Assembly (NCBI GenBank): GCA_964568855.1
Contig: CAZMSD010000035.1
Location: 1 to 48,070, forward strand
DNA from: CAZMSD01 sp964568855
GTDB lineage: Bacteria; CAIWAD01
Direction of reading: 5' to 3'
Length of the DNA stretch: 48,070 bases
Positions 10,664 to 18,254 of the stretch are shown piece by piece (within the stretch, counting starts at the first letter, position 1; each line of letters starts with the position of its first letter). The notes under the pieces are model-generated. The model had not been told where the DNA came from, ran no database searches, and saw only the letters and a list, made by a program, of their open reading frames with translations. The translations under genes were made by a program, and so were the position numbers.

Positions 10664-10696
10664 TCAGTTTCGTCACGCTGCATCACGCGGCCGCGC

Positions 10697-10858
10697 TCAA
10701 TCGATCTTGTGCACCCTGCGCCGATCGATTTTCTGCGTGTTGCAGATCTGTTTGATCAATTCGAGATACTTGTCGGGTTCGGGAAAGGCGATGAGTTGCA
10801 TGATCTCAACCAGTTCGTTTTCCCGCGGGTTGGCCTTCGCCTTCTTTTTCTCAGCCAT
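10697..10858 (-). CDS. Small Lys-rich hypothetical protein, 53 residues
   Basis: A short minus-strand frame starts with MAEKKKAKANPRENELVEIM, continues through a predicted amphipathic helix (DKYLELIKQICN) and ends in a basic RRRVHKID tail. The case for a real gene is good: ATG with GGGGGA six bases upstream, a TTGCCC-17-TATACT promoter further upstream (10923-10951), and a strong terminator just past the stop, shared with the convergent RHH gene. It is too short for usual length cut-offs. No family is recognised. The Lys/Ala-rich start echoes the neighbouring KPAA-repeat protein, but a functional link is only a guess. Confidence 0.65.
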   Translation of the reverse strand: MAEKKKAKANPRENELVEIMQLIAFPEPDKYLELIKQICNTQKIDRRRVHKID

Positions 10859-10922
10859 GAATATCCCCCGCCATCGCAGACCGCCAGAGTAGCACCCGCC
10901 TTCAGTTCAAACCTGACCGAAT

Positions 10923-10951
10923 AGTATAGGATCACAGGTCGAAGAGGGCAA
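10923..10951 (-). promoter_or_regulatory. Sigma-70-type promoter for the 53-residue gene
   Basis: Read on the minus strand, TTGCCC (10951-10946) and TATACT (10928-10923) are separated by exactly 17 bases. The predicted start near 10915 gives a leader of roughly 57 bases to the ATG at 10858. Confidence 0.6.
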
Positions 10952-11049
10952 GTCCCACGCGCGGATACCATTTTAACGGCAAAAAGATCCGCCAGGGCAA
11001 AAACTTCCCAGTTCTTCTGTGTTCCTCTGCTTCGTGAATCCTAATTTGT

Positions 11050-11087
11050 TGTGATTATTGAAGGATATTGTGATTCATGAAGGATAT
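11050..11087 (+). repeat. Two abutting 19-bp direct repeats upstream of ridA
   Basis: TGTGATTATTGAAGGATAT (11050-11068) is followed without a spacer by TGTGATTCATGAAGGATAT (11069-11087); 17 of 19 bases match. The second copy runs straight into the AAGGAA ribosome site of ridA. The surrounding DNA (10960-11098) is much more AT-rich than the rest of the window. It is a candidate operator or translational control element. Confidence 0.6.
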
Positions 11088-11098
11088 AAGGAACTAGT

Positions 11099-11488
11099 TT
11101 GAAGTCATCGATCAGCACTCCCAAAGCTCCCGCGGCCATCGGTCCCTACAGCCAGGCCACCGTCTGCAAGGGCGGAGGCCTGCTCTTCACTTCCGGCCAG
11201 ATCGCCCTTGATCCGGTAAGCGGAGAGGTGGTGGGCGACGAAATCAGCCAGCAGACGCGGCAGGTGCTGGAGAACCTGCAGTCCATCATTCGAACGGCCG
11301 GCGGCTCCATGTCCGACGTCCTGAAGGTCACGATCTACTTCAAGAACCTGCAGGACTATCCCAGGCTGAACGAGGTCTACGCGGCGTTCTTCGGCGATCG
11401 CCCTCCGGCTCGCAGCGCCGTGGAGGTCTGCCGCCTGCCGAAGGACGTGCTGGTGGAGATGGACGCCGTGGTGGCGCTTGAGAGCTGA
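11099..11488 (+). CDS. ridA: RidA family reactive intermediate/imine deaminase
   Basis: Hydrolyses reactive 2-aminoacrylate and related enamine/imine intermediates made by PLP enzymes, protecting them from damage. The protein has 129 residues, the usual size of the trimeric family. Signatures are STPKAPAAIGPYSQA at the start, GGGLLFTSGQIALDP, NLQSIIRTAGGSMSDVLKVTIY and the C-terminal RSAVEVCRLPKDVLVEMDAVV, with the conserved active-site Arg in PPARSAVEV. The start is TTG at 11099 behind AAGGAA. The gene lies directly after an AT-rich region with tandem repeats, and it is followed 16 bases later by a DUF5683-like gene. Confidence 0.95.
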   Translation: MKSSISTPKAPAAIGPYSQATVCKGGGLLFTSGQIALDPVSGEVVGDEISQQTRQVLENLQSIIRTAGGSMSDVLKVTIYFKNLQDYPRLNEVYAAFFGDRPPARSAVEVCRLPKDVLVEMDAVVALES

Positions 11489-11504
11489 GGCGAGACCGAT
11501 CCGC

Positions 11505-12038
11505 GTGAGACGCGTCCCGGCGATCGCGCTGTCCTGCCTGCTGCTCTCGTTGGCGGGATTTCACTGTCCCGCGGCACTGTCCGAGGATGCGCCCGTGGAC
11601 AGCACCTCGCTTCTGCGGGCCAGGCAGGCCCTGTGGCGCAGCGTGGTCCTCAACGGTTGGGGACAGGCCCACAACCGCGAGTATCTCAAGGCGGCGGTCT
11701 TTTCCATCGCCGAGATCAGCATCCTGACCGGCGCCCGTATGCAGCACCTGCGCTGGCGCGACTGGACCGGGCGAAGGCTGGCGGCCGAGGACGAGGCGGA
11801 GCTGCTTTTCGCCCAACGCCGTGAGGATTTCTACCTGCTGGACCGCAACAAACTGCTCTGGTGGTGGCTGTGGACCAAGATCATCTGCGTCCTGGACGCC
11901 TACGTCTGCGGGGCGCTGAGCAACTTCGACACGAGCTGGCAACTCGGTCTTGAACCGGTCCTCGGGCCGGGGCCCTCCGGAGCGCGGGGACTGCGCCTGA
12001 GCCTGAGCCGCACCCTGGGCCGACCGGCGGGGAAGTGA
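11505..12038 (+). CDS. DUF5683-like secreted/membrane protein
   Basis: About 177 residues from GTG at 11505; an in-frame TTG at 11478 inside ridA is an alternative. A signal-like hydrophobic stretch (VPAIALSCLLLSLAGFHC) is followed by RQALWRSVVLNGWGQAHNREYLKAAVFSIAEISILTGAR. This resembles the DUF5683 pattern common in Bacteroidetes and other FCB bacteria: a Ser/Gly-rich PGxGQ-like turn followed by a helix with Tyr-Lys-Ala. A second hydrophobic segment, NKLLWWWLWTKIICVLDAYV, looks membrane-bound. The function of the family is unknown. The symporter gene follows after 19 bases with its own good ribosome site. Confidence 0.6.
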   Translation: MRRVPAIALSCLLLSLAGFHCPAALSEDAPVDSTSLLRARQALWRSVVLNGWGQAHNREYLKAAVFSIAEISILTGARMQHLRWRDWTGRRLAAEDEAELLFAQRREDFYLLDRNKLLWWWLWTKIICVLDAYVCGALSNFDTSWQLGLEPVLGPGPSGARGLRLSLSRTLGRPAGK

Positions 12039-12057
12039 GGCAAGGAGGAGTACACGC

Positions 12058-13449
12058 ATGAACGATCAGGCCACCCGTCCTCACTGGGGAACCCGGATGG
12101 GCTTCATCCTTGCCGCCACCGGCAGTGCCGTGGGCCTGGGCAACATCTGGAAATTTCCCTATATCACCGGCGAGAACGGCGGCGGCCTGTTCGTCCTGAT
12201 CTACCTGGTTTGCGTGGCCCTGGTGGGTCTGCCGATCATGATCGCCGAGATAATGCTGGGCCATTCCAGCCGCCAGAGCCCCGTGGGCGCCTTCGAACAT
12301 TTTAAGCGCAAGGGTTCCGCCTGGGGCATCGCGGGCTGGCTGGGCGTGATCTCCGGTTTCGTGATCCTGTCGTATTACAGCATCGTGGCCGGCTGGTCGC
12401 TCAACTACGTGCTGCTTTCGATCACCGATCACTTCCGCCACCTGGGCCCCGACGAGATCCGCCAGCTCTTCGGCCGACTCTATACTTCGGGCGACATCAA
12501 CCTGTTCTGGCACACGATCTTCATGGCCTGCGTGATGGGAGTGGTGCTGGGAGGCGTGCACAAGGGCATCGAGCGGACCTGCAACGTGCTGATGCCCCTG
12601 CTCTTCGCAATCATCGTCCTGATGGTGATCTATTCCGTGTTCCTGCCCAACGGCGGTTTCCTCAAGGCTCTCGACTTCATCCTGGTGCCGCACGCCGAGA
12701 GGCTGACCCGCCGCAGCGTGCTTGAAGCGCTGGGCCACGCCTTCTTCACGCTCTCGCTGGGCATGGGGGCCATGCTGACCTACGGCAGCTATCTAAGGGA
12801 GCGCCGAGAGATCCTGCGCAATTCGGTGATGGTCAGCTTCCTCGACACCCTGATCGCCATGCTGGCCTGCCTGATGATCTACCCGGCGGTCTTCGCCTTC
12901 GGGCAGGATCCCCAGGCCGGTCCCGGACTGGTCTTCCAGACGCTGCCGACCATCTTCTCGCAGCTTCCGGGCGGCTTGATCCTTTCCCTGTTGTTCTTTC
13001 TGCTGCTGGCCTTCGCGGCCCTGTCCAGCGGTATCAGCCTCCAGGAAGTGGTGACCTCCACGATGATCGACCGCATCGGCTGGTCGCGGCGTCGCGCCAC
13101 CCTGGTGACCGGCATGTTGATCTTCATCTTCGGCGTGCCCTCCGCCCTGTCGGGAGGCGCCGGCCTGTTCTCGAGCTGGGCCGAGATCTTCGGCATGAAT
13201 TTCTTCGATACCATGGATTACCTGGCCAGCAACTGGTTGCTGCCCACGGGCGGTCTGTTGATCGCGCTCTACGTGGGATGGGTGATGTCGGACGAGCAGC
13301 GACGCAGGGCCTTCGGCGCCGAGGAGCACCATCCCGGGTATTACGCGGCATTCAACGTGCTGATCCGCTACGTGGCGCCCGCCATGGTCTTCATCGTCCT
13401 GCTGCACAAGATCGGCATCCTGCAGGAACTCGGCCTGGTGAGCGAATAG
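12058..13449 (+). CDS. Neurotransmitter:sodium symporter (NSS/SNF) family transporter
   Basis: A 463-residue inner-membrane protein with about 11-12 membrane segments. The N-terminal WGTRMGFILAATGSAVGLGNIWKFPYITGENGGGLFVLIYL is the NSS signature: the unwound first helix GSAVGLGNIWKFPY forms the sodium and substrate site, as in LeuT and MhsT. Further family motifs are SYYSIVAGW and, in the later helices, FLLLAFAALSSGISLQE, which provides Na2-site residues. Substrates in bacteria are usually amino acids; the one here cannot be told. The ribosome site AAGGAGGAG lies ahead of the ATG. purF begins eight bases after its stop, so the two are probably co-transcribed. Confidence 0.92.
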   Translation: MNDQATRPHWGTRMGFILAATGSAVGLGNIWKFPYITGENGGGLFVLIYLVCVALVGLPIMIAEIMLGHSSRQSPVGAFEHFKRKGSAWGIAGWLGVISGFVILSYYSIVAGWSLNYVLLSITDHFRHLGPDEIRQLFGRLYTSGDINLFWHTIFMACVMGVVLGGVHKGIERTCNVLMPLLFAIIVLMVIYSVFLPNGGFLKALDFILVPHAERLTRRSVLEALGHAFFTLSLGMGAMLTYGSYLRERREILRNSVMVSFLDTLIAMLACLMIYPAVFAFGQDPQAGPGLVFQTLPTIFSQLPGGLILSLLFFLLLAFAALSSGISLQEVVTSTMIDRIGWSRRRATLVTGMLIFIFGVPSALSGGAGLFSSWAEIFGMNFFDTMDYLASNWLLPTGGLLIALYVGWVMSDEQRRRAFGAEEHHPGYYAAFNVLIRYVAPAMVFIVLLHKIGILQELGLVSE

Positions 13450-13457
13450 GAACCGAT

Positions 13458-14903
13458 ATGGAACGCGGCCTGGTGGAATACTGCGGAATCTTCGGCATCT
13501 ACGGCGTGAGACAGGCCGCCGAGCACGCCGTGCTGGGCATGAACGCGCTGCAGCACCGGGGCCAGGAATCCTGCGGGATGGTGACCACCGACGGCCGGAA
13601 ACTCTACCGGCACATCGGCATGGGCCTGGTGGGCGAGGTCTTCCGCAAGCCGGCCACCATGGCCGGGCTCCACGGAACGGCGGCCCTGGGCCACACGCGC
13701 TACTCCACCGCCGGGGCCAGCGACTACCACAACATCCAGCCGATTCAGGTGATCACCAAGGACGGCGAACTGGCCATGGCGCACAACGGCACCCTGACCA
13801 ACTCCGCCCGCCTGCGCCGCGAGCTGGAGGGACAGGGCGCCATCTTCCAGACCAGCACCGATTCCGAAGTGCTGCTGCACCTGATGGCCCGCTGCCGCGA
13901 GCCGCTCTGGCAGGACCGTATCCGCCAGGCCCTGGAAAGGTTGCGGGGGGCCTTTTCGCTGGCCTTCCTGAGCCCCGAGGGCATGGCCGTGGCCCGCGAT
14001 CCCTTCGGTTTCCGTCCCCTGGCCATGGGCGACCTGGAGGGGCAGCCGGTCTTCGCTTCGGAATCCTGCGCCTTCGACATCATCGGCGCCAGCTACCTGC
14101 GGGACGTGGAACCCGGCGAACTGATCCTCGTCAACGGCGGGGGCGCCAGCTCGCACCGCTTCGCCGAGAGCAGGCGTCGGGCCCACTGCATCTTCGAGTT
14201 CGTGTACTTCAGCAGGCCCGATTCCAAAATCTTCGGCGAGAACGTGGACAAGACGCGCCGGAAGCTGGGCAAGCGGCTGGCCATCGAGTCCCCGGTGGAG
14301 GAGGCGGACATCGCCATCCCGGTCCCCGATTCCTCGAACACCGCGGCCATCGGCTACAGCCGGCGCAGCGAGGCCAAGTTCGAGCTGGGACTGATCCGCA
14401 ACCACTACGTGGGACGCACCTTCATCCATCCGGGCCGTCGGGACCGGGTAGAGAGCGTGAGACTCAAATTCAACGCCGTGGAAGGCGTGTTACGCGACCG
14501 CTGCGTGGTGCTGGTGGACGACAGCATCGTCCGGGGCACCACCATGCGCAAGCTGGTGCAGATGCTGCGCGACGCCGGCGCTCGCGAAGTCCACGTGCGG
14601 ATCTCCTCCCCGCCGGTGAAGTACCCGTGCTACTACGGGATGGACTTTCCCGATCCCTCAGAGTTGATCGCCAACCAGATGGACCAGGACGCCCTGCGCC
14701 GCCACCTGCGGGCGGACAGTCTCTCGTATCTCAGCCTCGAGGGCATGCTGCGGGCCACGCGCATGGATCCGCGTCATTTCTGCACCGCCTGTTTCTCGGG
14801 GGAATACCCGGACGAGATCCTCGACGCCGGTGTGGTTGAAGGGGCACGGGAAGCGGTGACACACGGTGGGGGCGTCGAATCAAGCGAAAAGGTGGACGCG
14901 TGA
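13458..14903 (+). CDS. purF: Amidophosphoribosyltransferase (glutamine PRPP amidotransferase)
   Basis: First committed enzyme of purine synthesis: transfers glutamine amide nitrogen to PRPP. The open frame reaches back to 13278, but the family start is the ATG at 13458, giving 481 residues. MERGLVEY is a short propeptide that would be removed to expose Cys9 (CGIFGIYG) as the N-terminal nucleophile. The glutaminase domain shows NALQHRGQESCGM and GHTRYSTAG; the PRT domain shows VVLVDDSIVRGTT for PRPP binding. Cysteines in AHCIFEFVYF, KYPCYYGMD and HFCTACF match the four ligands of the [4Fe-4S] cluster in the Bacillus subtilis-type enzyme, implying an oxygen-sensitive form. Its stop overlaps the next gene's GTG by four bases. 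Confidence 0.96.
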   Translation: MERGLVEYCGIFGIYGVRQAAEHAVLGMNALQHRGQESCGMVTTDGRKLYRHIGMGLVGEVFRKPATMAGLHGTAALGHTRYSTAGASDYHNIQPIQVITKDGELAMAHNGTLTNSARLRRELEGQGAIFQTSTDSEVLLHLMARCREPLWQDRIRQALERLRGAFSLAFLSPEGMAVARDPFGFRPLAMGDLEGQPVFASESCAFDIIGASYLRDVEPGELILVNGGGASSHRFAESRRRAHCIFEFVYFSRPDSKIFGENVDKTRRKLGKRLAIESPVEEADIAIPVPDSSNTAAIGYSRRSEAKFELGLIRNHYVGRTFIHPGRRDRVESVRLKFNAVEGVLRDRCVVLVDDSIVRGTTMRKLVQMLRDAGAREVHVRISSPPVKYPCYYGMDFPDPSELIANQMDQDALRRHLRADSLSYLSLEGMLRATRMDPRHFCTACFSGEYPDEILDAGVVEGAREAVTHGGGVESSEKVDA

Positions 14904-15184
14904 CACAAGAACAGGATTTCCGGCTGGCCGACGAGCACCTCGACCGGGCCAAGGAGATCGCGCAGGCCCACTGCCGGCGAAGCGCATGCCGGGTCTGTTT
15001 CGGCAGGGGCTGGGAGGGCGTGGGTCTGGACAACACGATCGTGTTGTGCCGCAAGTGCGTGGACCAGGAGGCCGCCATGAAGGACTGGAAAGAGTACGTG
15101 CGGGAAATTCCCGAACTCTGGGCGTACTACCGCGAGATGTACGAGCAGCAGGAGAGCGGGTCGGAAACCGGGGAGCAAGCATGA
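14900..15184 (+). CDS. Small Cys-rich (possible zinc-binding) hypothetical protein
   Basis: 94 residues from GTG at 14900, overlapping the purF stop (GTGA), and itself overlapping the next ATG (ATGA). Two Cys pairs, CRVC at about 31-34 and CRKC at about 51-54, are spaced like a treble-clef or zinc-ribbon site; an extra Cys lies at 25. The remainder is charged and helical, with a long acidic C-terminal tail (ELWAYYREMYEQQESGSETG). No family is recognised. Its translational coupling to a response-regulator gene suggests a partner or adaptor role, but that is inference. Confidence 0.75.
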   Translation: MTQEQDFRLADEHLDRAKEIAQAHCRRSACRVCFGRGWEGVGLDNTIVLCRKCVDQEAAMKDWKEYVREIPELWAYYREMYEQQESGSETGEQA

Positions 15185-15618
15185 ACCTGCTGATAATCGA
15201 AGACGACGGGGGCAGCCGGGAGATCCTGCGGCGCAACCTCGAAGCCCGCGGCTTCGCGTGTCATATGACAGAAAGCCCCGACGAGGCGCTGCGGACGATG
15301 AAGGAGCGACCGGTCGATCTGGTCCTCAGCGACATCCACCTTCCGGGCTGCACGGGAACCAAACACATCGAGAGGTTCTGCAGCGAGGCGGGCGGCGCGC
15401 CGGTGATCGTGATGACGGGCTTCCCGTCCCTGGAGACCTGCCTGGATTCCTTTCGCTTCGGCGCGCAGGCCTACATGGTCAAGCCCTTTCGCGTGGACGA
15501 GCTGGTGGAGCTGATCCACCGGGCGGTGGAGGAAGGTCGGCTGCGCGAGGAACTTCTGGGCTTGAAGGAACGGGTGGCGGAGCTGGAGCAGGAGCTGCGA
15601 CGCCTGAAAGCGGGATGA
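15181..15618 (+). CDS. Single-domain response regulator (receiver with C-terminal coiled coil)
   Basis: 145 residues. Receiver domain about 1-118: acidic pair ED/D at residues 7-9, phospho-acceptor Asp51 (LVLSDIHLPG), the MTG switch Thr and the Lys in YMVKPF. After the receiver only a short coiled coil follows (LLGLKERVAELEQELRRLKAG); there is no output domain. It starts at ATG 15181 and its stop overlaps the kinase ATG at 15615, so it is coupled to both neighbours. It is likely to be phosphorylated by the adjacent PAS kinase, or to act as a phosphate sink or dimerising signal adaptor. A second receiver (NtrC-type) lies after the kinase. Confidence 0.9.
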   Translation: MNLLIIEDDGGSREILRRNLEARGFACHMTESPDEALRTMKERPVDLVLSDIHLPGCTGTKHIERFCSEAGGAPVIVMTGFPSLETCLDSFRFGAQAYMVKPFRVDELVELIHRAVEEGRLREELLGLKERVAELEQELRRLKAG

Positions 15619-16835
15619 ACCGCGAGAAGGAAAGCCGACCCGGGCCGCACGACGGCGGCGAGTTCGAGCTCAAGCACCACGTGGACGAGTTGAGCCGCGA
15701 GCTCGAGCTGAAGGACCGGCTGCTGGCGGGTAACCTGCTCGAGATGGAGCGGGTGGCCAACAAGCTGCGCCAGATCCTGGCCTCGATGTCCAGCGCGGTG
15801 GTGATGATCGAGCTGGACGGATTCGTCAGCGAGGCCAATCCGCGGGCCCGCCAACTGCTGGGAATCAACGGCGATCTGCCGCAGCTGGCCAGCGACTGCC
15901 TGCCCGAGAAGCTCCAGGACATTCTCGACGAGGTGGTGGGCGAGGGTCGCCACGTGCACATCGACGCCCTGGACCTCCACGAGCACGGGGACTCGCCCTC
16001 CACGCTGCGCGTGGACTGCCGCCTGGTGCGCGACGACGGGGGCAATCCCATCGGCGTGCTGCAGATTCTCGAGGACATGACGCGCCTGATTCACATGGAA
16101 CGGCGGCTGGAGCAGAGCCGGACCCTGGCGGCGCTGGGCGAGATGGCGGCCAGCGTGGCTCATGAGCTGCGCAATCCCCTGGGCGGAATCGGCGGTTTCG
16201 CCGCCCTGCTGAAGGACATGCTGCCCCGCGATTCGGACGAGCGGCGCTACGCCATCAAGATCATCGAGGGCGTGGAAGGCCTCAACAAGGTGGCCACCAA
16301 CCTGCTCGCCTACACGCGGCCCGTGGATCCGGTGCTCCAGCTCCTGGACCTGCGCACCCTGCTGCGGGAAGTGCTGAGTTTCATGCAGATCGAAATCGAG
16401 CAGGAGAATCTCCCGGTCGAGCTCGAAGTGGAGCTGGGAGGGGAGGAGATCCTGATCCAGATGGATCCCGAGCTGGTCCGCCAGAGCTTTCTCAACCTGC
16501 TCAAGAACGCGGTGCAGGCTCTCGAGGGGCGGGCCGGCACGGTGGGTTGCCGCGTGATGCCCGTGGAAGAAGGGCAGGTGGAGGTGCGGATCTGCGACGA
16601 CGGCCAGGGCATCCGTGAGGAACTGCACGAGAAGCTCTTCAACCCATTTTTCACCACCCGGGCCAAGGGCACCGGCCTGGGCCTGGCCATCGTGCGCAAG
16701 AACGTGGAACTCCACGGCGGTACGATCCTGATCGAGTCCCAGGCGGGTCGGGGCGCGGTTTTCGCGGTGCGCCTGCCCCTGGTTCGCGAGGCGGGCCGGC
16801 AGGGCGGGTTGGATTCCGGCAAGTTGAAGGAATGA
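15615..16835 (+). CDS. Cytoplasmic PAS-domain sensor histidine kinase (NtrB-like)
   Basis: 406 residues from ATG 15615; the open frame extends upstream but overlaps the regulator. No membrane segment, so cytosolic. An N-terminal coiled coil (about 15-50) leads to a PAS domain (about 51-165, ILASMSSAVVMIELDGFV). HisKA has the phospho-acceptor His183 in SVAHELRNPLGG, and the HATPase_c domain shows the N box (LNLLKNAVQAL), G1 DDGQGI, F box FNPFFTTR and G2 KGTGLGLAIV. It resembles NtrB/ZraS-type kinases that pair with sigma-54 activators, and the next gene is exactly such a protein, starting within its stop codon (ATGA). The signal sensed by the PAS domain is unknown. Confidence 0.93.
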   Translation: MNREKESRPGPHDGGEFELKHHVDELSRELELKDRLLAGNLLEMERVANKLRQILASMSSAVVMIELDGFVSEANPRARQLLGINGDLPQLASDCLPEKLQDILDEVVGEGRHVHIDALDLHEHGDSPSTLRVDCRLVRDDGGNPIGVLQILEDMTRLIHMERRLEQSRTLAALGEMAASVAHELRNPLGGIGGFAALLKDMLPRDSDERRYAIKIIEGVEGLNKVATNLLAYTRPVDPVLQLLDLRTLLREVLSFMQIEIEQENLPVELEVELGGEEILIQMDPELVRQSFLNLLKNAVQALEGRAGTVGCRVMPVEEGQVEVRICDDGQGIREELHEKLFNPFFTTRAKGTGLGLAIVRKNVELHGGTILIESQAGRGAVFAVRLPLVREAGRQGGLDSGKLKE

Positions 16836-18235
16836 AAATGACGGACGCGGCTTCCGCCATTCGGCGAGTGCTGGTTGTGGACGACGAGAAGCTGATTCGC
16901 GAACTGCTGCAGGAAGGCCTCTCCAGGCTGGGCTACGAGGTGCGGACGGCCTCCAGCGCCCGGCTGGCCATCGAGCTGCTCGAGCAGGAAACGGGCGACC
17001 TGGTCCTGACCGACATCAAGATGGACGAGATGGACGGCTACGAGTTCCTCTCGGTGATCCGCCGACGCTGGTCCGACCTGATGGTGATCATGATGACCGC
17101 CTACGGCAGCGTGGACAGCGCCATCAAGACGATCAAGATGGGGGCCTTCGATTACATCCAGAAGCCCTGCATGGTGGCCGAAGTGGACCACCGGCTGCGC
17201 AAGGCCTTCGAGCACCGGGACCTGCTCTCAGAGGCCAAGTACCTACGCGGGCGCCTGGAGAACCGCGAGGAGTTCGGCACCATCGTGGCGCACAACCCGA
17301 AGATGAAGGCGGTCTTCGACCTGGTCAAGACGGTGGCGCCCTCGTCCTCGAGCGTGCTGATCCAGGGCGAGAACGGCACGGGCAAGGAGCTGATCGCCCG
17401 CGCGCTGCACACCTACAGCGAGCGTTCCGACCAGCCCTTCGTGGCCAAGAACTGCGCCGCCATTCCGGACGCGCTGCTGGAGAGCGAGCTCTTCGGGCAC
17501 GTTAAGGGCGCCTACACCGGGGCGGTCAGCGACCGCAAGGGCATCTTCGAAGAGGCCAGCGGCGGGACGCTGTTCCTGGACGAGATCTCGGAAATGCCCC
17601 TCAACCTCCAGAGCAAGCTGCTGCGCGTGTTGCAGGAGGGCGAGATCCAGCGCGTGGGCGCCAACGAGACCATCAACGTGGACGTCCGGATCATCAGCTC
17701 CACCAACCGCGACATGTCCAAGGAGGTTCAGCGCGGACGGTTCCGCCGGGACCTCTTCTTCCGTCTGAACGTGATCCCCGTGGTGCTGCCGCCGCTGCGC
17801 GAGCGGCGGGACGACATTCCCCTGCTGGCCGAGCACTTCCTGACGCGTTATGGCGAGAAGATGAACCGCAACATCCTGGGGATCTCCGAAGACGGGATGA
17901 AGTACCTGATCTCCCAGACCTGGGAAGGCAACGTGCGGGAGCTGGAGAACACCATCGAGCGGGCGGTGGTAATGGCAACTTCGAACCTGCTAGACGCTGT
18001 TTCCTTTCAGCCCCTGGACAACTTCGCCGAAGAGTCGGGCGAACTGGAGCTGCCCCCCGCGGACATCACGATCCACGAGATGGAGAAACGGTTGATTCTG
18101 GCCACTCTTAAGCGTTACACCAACAATCGCACCCGCAGCGCCGAATCCCTGGGCATCTCGATCCGCACGCTGCGGAACAAGCTCAACGAGTACCGCGGCC
18201 TGGATCCGGAACTGACCAAGATCATCGACAAATGA
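16832..18235 (+). CDS. NtrC-family sigma-54-dependent response regulator
   Basis: 467 residues. Receiver domain about 8-125 with phospho-acceptor Asp61 (LVLTDIKMDEMDG) and switch motifs MMTAYG and YIQKP. AAA+ domain about 148-385: Walker A GENGTGKE (179-186), the sigma-54-contact loop GAYTGA (226-231, the accepted variant of GAFTGA), Walker B GGTLFLDEI and arginine-finger region FRRDLFFRLNV. The C-terminal Fis-type helix-turn-helix (about 425-455) is NNRTRSAESLGISIRTLRNKL. It should open sigma-54 promoters when phosphorylated, most likely by the preceding kinase, with which it overlaps by four bases. Targets are unknown; no obvious -24/-12 promoter was spotted in the window. Confidence 0.96.
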   Translation: MKMTDAASAIRRVLVVDDEKLIRELLQEGLSRLGYEVRTASSARLAIELLEQETGDLVLTDIKMDEMDGYEFLSVIRRRWSDLMVIMMTAYGSVDSAIKTIKMGAFDYIQKPCMVAEVDHRLRKAFEHRDLLSEAKYLRGRLENREEFGTIVAHNPKMKAVFDLVKTVAPSSSSVLIQGENGTGKELIARALHTYSERSDQPFVAKNCAAIPDALLESELFGHVKGAYTGAVSDRKGIFEEASGGTLFLDEISEMPLNLQSKLLRVLQEGEIQRVGANETINVDVRIISSTNRDMSKEVQRGRFRRDLFFRLNVIPVVLPPLRERRDDIPLLAEHFLTRYGEKMNRNILGISEDGMKYLISQTWEGNVRELENTIERAVVMATSNLLDAVSFQPLDNFAEESGELELPPADITIHEMEKRLILATLKRYTNNRTRSAESLGISIRTLRNKLNEYRGLDPELTKIIDK

Positions 18236-18254
18236 GCGCCCACGGGAACTCGGC

